This document shows, one piece after another, positions 4,811-5,686 of a DNA stretch of 5,686 nucleotides. Below the pieces are notes generated by a model. The model was given only the letters and a program-made list of their open reading frames with translations. It searched no databases and had not been told where the DNA came from. Position numbers and translations under genes: made by a program. Numbering within the stretch: position 1 is the stretch's first letter; each line of letters starts with the position of its first letter. The stretch covers positions 1-5,686 of the forward strand of contig DASTUM010000145.1 in assembly GCA_035759665.1 (NCBI GenBank). Direction: 5' to 3'. This stretch comes from Micavibrio_A sp035759665. GTDB lineage: Bacteria; Pseudomonadota; Alphaproteobacteria; Micavibrionales; Micavibrionaceae.

Positions 4811-5350
4811 TTATGCCAGAAGACCGTCTGGGATAAAAATGAATTGAGCCATAATCGTTGCGATTATGGCTTCCATTTTTCTCCAAAAGGAAGGTCTTTG
4901 TACATCCGGTTTTCGTTCGCGAAGGACTTCTTCATGATAAATCCTGATAGTATCGTCAAAATCCTTTTCGGCGCGCTTTCTTAGCTTCGTACATTCCAGG
5001 AAGACGGCCTTCGTGCCGTTGACGCGGCAGAGCGGCCTGTCGTCAGACGATTTCAAGGATATCATTTTGTCCATCGCAAGCTGCATGAGTTCGAGGCCGA
5101 CCTTGTTGGCATTGTATAGAATTTCGGCGGTCGTTTTGTCTTCGTTCCAGCGATGGTGGTTTTCGGCTTCAAAGTTTTCACGACAACGGCCTACGCCATA
5201 GGCGGCGTCGTTGAACAGTTTCAAGTAGGCCTGAAACTTTTCCTCATCCGTCGTCTTGTCGGTGAAGTCTTTCTGAGCGCGTTCCAAGTGGCGAAGAACC
5301 TTTTCGCGGTGGGCCTGCACCTCACCGCTCTTCGTTTTCCTCATAGACAT
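4811..5350 (-). CDS. Unrecognised 179-residue helical protein
   Basis: I do not recognise a family. The protein is highly charged and looks mostly alpha-helical, with a lysine- and arginine-rich start (M-S-M-R-K-T-K), three cysteines (56, 108, 120) and a His-His-Arg-Trp patch at 65-68. A hydrophobic C-terminal segment (about 161-179, A-I-I-A-T-I-M to L-L-A) could bury against a partner or associate weakly with membrane; no signal peptide is seen. It begins 13 bases after the acyl-CoA dehydrogenase stop and ends 9 bases before panC, so it is probably co-transcribed with both. A weak AAGAGA ribosome site lies about 9 bases before the ATG at 5350. Hand count over 4861-5340 gives about 50% GC, against about 60% in sampled panC lines, which hints at a more recent arrival. 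That the frame is real is supported by its tight fit between neighbours. Confidence 0.7.
   Translation of the reverse strand: MSMRKTKSGEVQAHREKVLRHLERAQKDFTDKTTDEEKFQAYLKLFNDAAYGVGRCRENFEAENHHRWNEDKTTAEILYNANKVGLELMQLAMDKMISLKSSDDRPLCRVNGTKAVFLECTKLRKRAEKDFDDTIRIYHEEVLRERKPDVQRPSFWRKMEAIIATIMAQFIFIPDGLLA
4847..4871. repeat. Perfect 11-bp inverted repeat near the 3' end of the unknown gene
   Basis: AGCCATAATCG (4847-4857) and CGATTATGGCT (4861-4871) are exact reverse complements around three bases. The repeat lies in codons 160-168 of the leftward 179-residue gene. On that strand it is followed by CAATTCATTTTTATCC, so a five-T run lies 6 bases past the stem. A second, weaker hairpin (CCAGA 4816-4820 with TCTGG 4827-4831) sits just before the stop codon. 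It may act as a partial terminator, an RNA processing or stability element, or be chance. Confidence 0.6.
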
Positions 5351-5363
5351 GGCAATTTCTCTT

Positions 5364-5686
5364 TTAAAAAGCCGTTTCTTCCAAATCCATCAGGGTCTTC
5401 GATCCTGACAGCACCATTTTCTGGCGGGCATCGGCTTCGGGGAGCATACGTTCGAAAAAGAACCGTGCGGTCTTGATCTTGGATTCGTAAAACTCTTTTT
5501 TGCCGGGGTCGGTGTCCGTCTTTAATTTAAGGGCGGCGGCTTTTACCATGCGGGCCCACATATATCCCAAAGCTACCAAAGCAAACTGGCGAAGGTAGTC
5601 TGAGGAGGCCGCGCCTGCTTCATCGGGATTTTTCAAACCCCTCTGGGCAATCATTGCCGTCGACTGCTGCAGTTTAGCAAAAGCTT
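5364..5686 (-). CDS. Acyl-CoA dehydrogenase, C-terminal part (runs off right edge)
   Basis: The leftward frame is open from the right edge to the TAA at 5366-5364, showing the last 106 full codons. The sequence AFAKLQQSTAM, then NPDEAGAASSDYLRQFALVALGYMWARM, then KTARFFFERMLPEADA, matches the extra C-terminal domain found after the catalytic core in a large class of bacterial acyl-CoA dehydrogenases (the acetyl-CoA dehydrogenase-like C-terminal domain seen in DmdC-type and related FadE-like enzymes). These flavoenzymes make the first oxidation of beta-oxidation-type reactions, turning an acyl-CoA into a trans-2-enoyl-CoA. The FAD and catalytic regions are outside the window, so substrate class is unknown. 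The ATG at 5654 is internal and not a start. It is the most upstream visible gene of the leftward block. Confidence 0.9.
   Translation of the reverse strand, partial: AFAKLQQSTAMIAQRGLKNPDEAGAASSDYLRQFALVALGYMWARMVKAAALKLKTDTDPGKKEFYESKIKTARFFFERMLPEADARQKMVLSGSKTLMDLEETAF

Overview
The window looks like chromosomal DNA from an alphaproteobacterium. It is moderately GC-rich and its coding set is typical of the group: a signal-peptide-bearing Fe/Mn superoxide dismutase, a SCO-type copper chaperone, a FadL-type outer-membrane channel (so a Gram-negative), and an acyl-CoA dehydrogenase with the long C-terminal domain common in Alphaproteobacteria. The class assignment is inferred from protein character; there is no rRNA or other phylogenetic marker. 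I see no tRNA, rRNA, CRISPR array, insertion sequence, phage or defence gene. The window reads as ordinary core and metabolic DNA whose points of interest lie mainly in the intergenic and junction regions.

Left part (1-1454): the N-terminal 98 codons of an exported superoxide dismutase run leftward off the edge. A 347-base divergent intergenic region separates it from a compact phoH ATPase gene running right. This region holds a strikingly symmetric two-part dyad at the presumed sod promoter (324-358). It also holds a strong intrinsic-terminator-like hairpin (565-596) only 45 bases before the phoH start codon, where it would sit inside the phoH leader. phoH ends at its own clear terminator (1423-1454).

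Middle part (1455-3631): a stand-alone SCO1/SenC copper chaperone gene with a possible leaderless start, then a FadL/OmpP1-family outer-membrane transporter behind a 134-base gap that holds an 8-bp perfect inverted repeat and a promoter candidate. A good hairpin with flanking A and T runs (3605-3631) separates the rightward genes from the leftward block and may serve both strands.

Right part (3644-5686), all leftward and closely packed, probably one operon read from beyond the right edge: acyl-CoA dehydrogenase (C-terminal part only), an unrecognised 179-residue helical protein, panC (pantothenate synthetase) and a small SCP2 lipid-binding-fold protein. The gaps are 13, 9 and 30 bases. Themes are fatty acyl-CoA oxidation, a step in coenzyme A supply and lipid carriage; the neighbouring FadL channel, on the other strand, fits the same theme. 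The unknown gene is lower in GC than panC, carries a perfect 11-bp inverted repeat near its 3' end, and ends in the same reading frame as panC, which has no visible Shine-Dalgarno sequence. I found no convincing new multi-gene system; the best leads are the sod dyad, the phoH leader hairpin and the unknown gene/panC junction.
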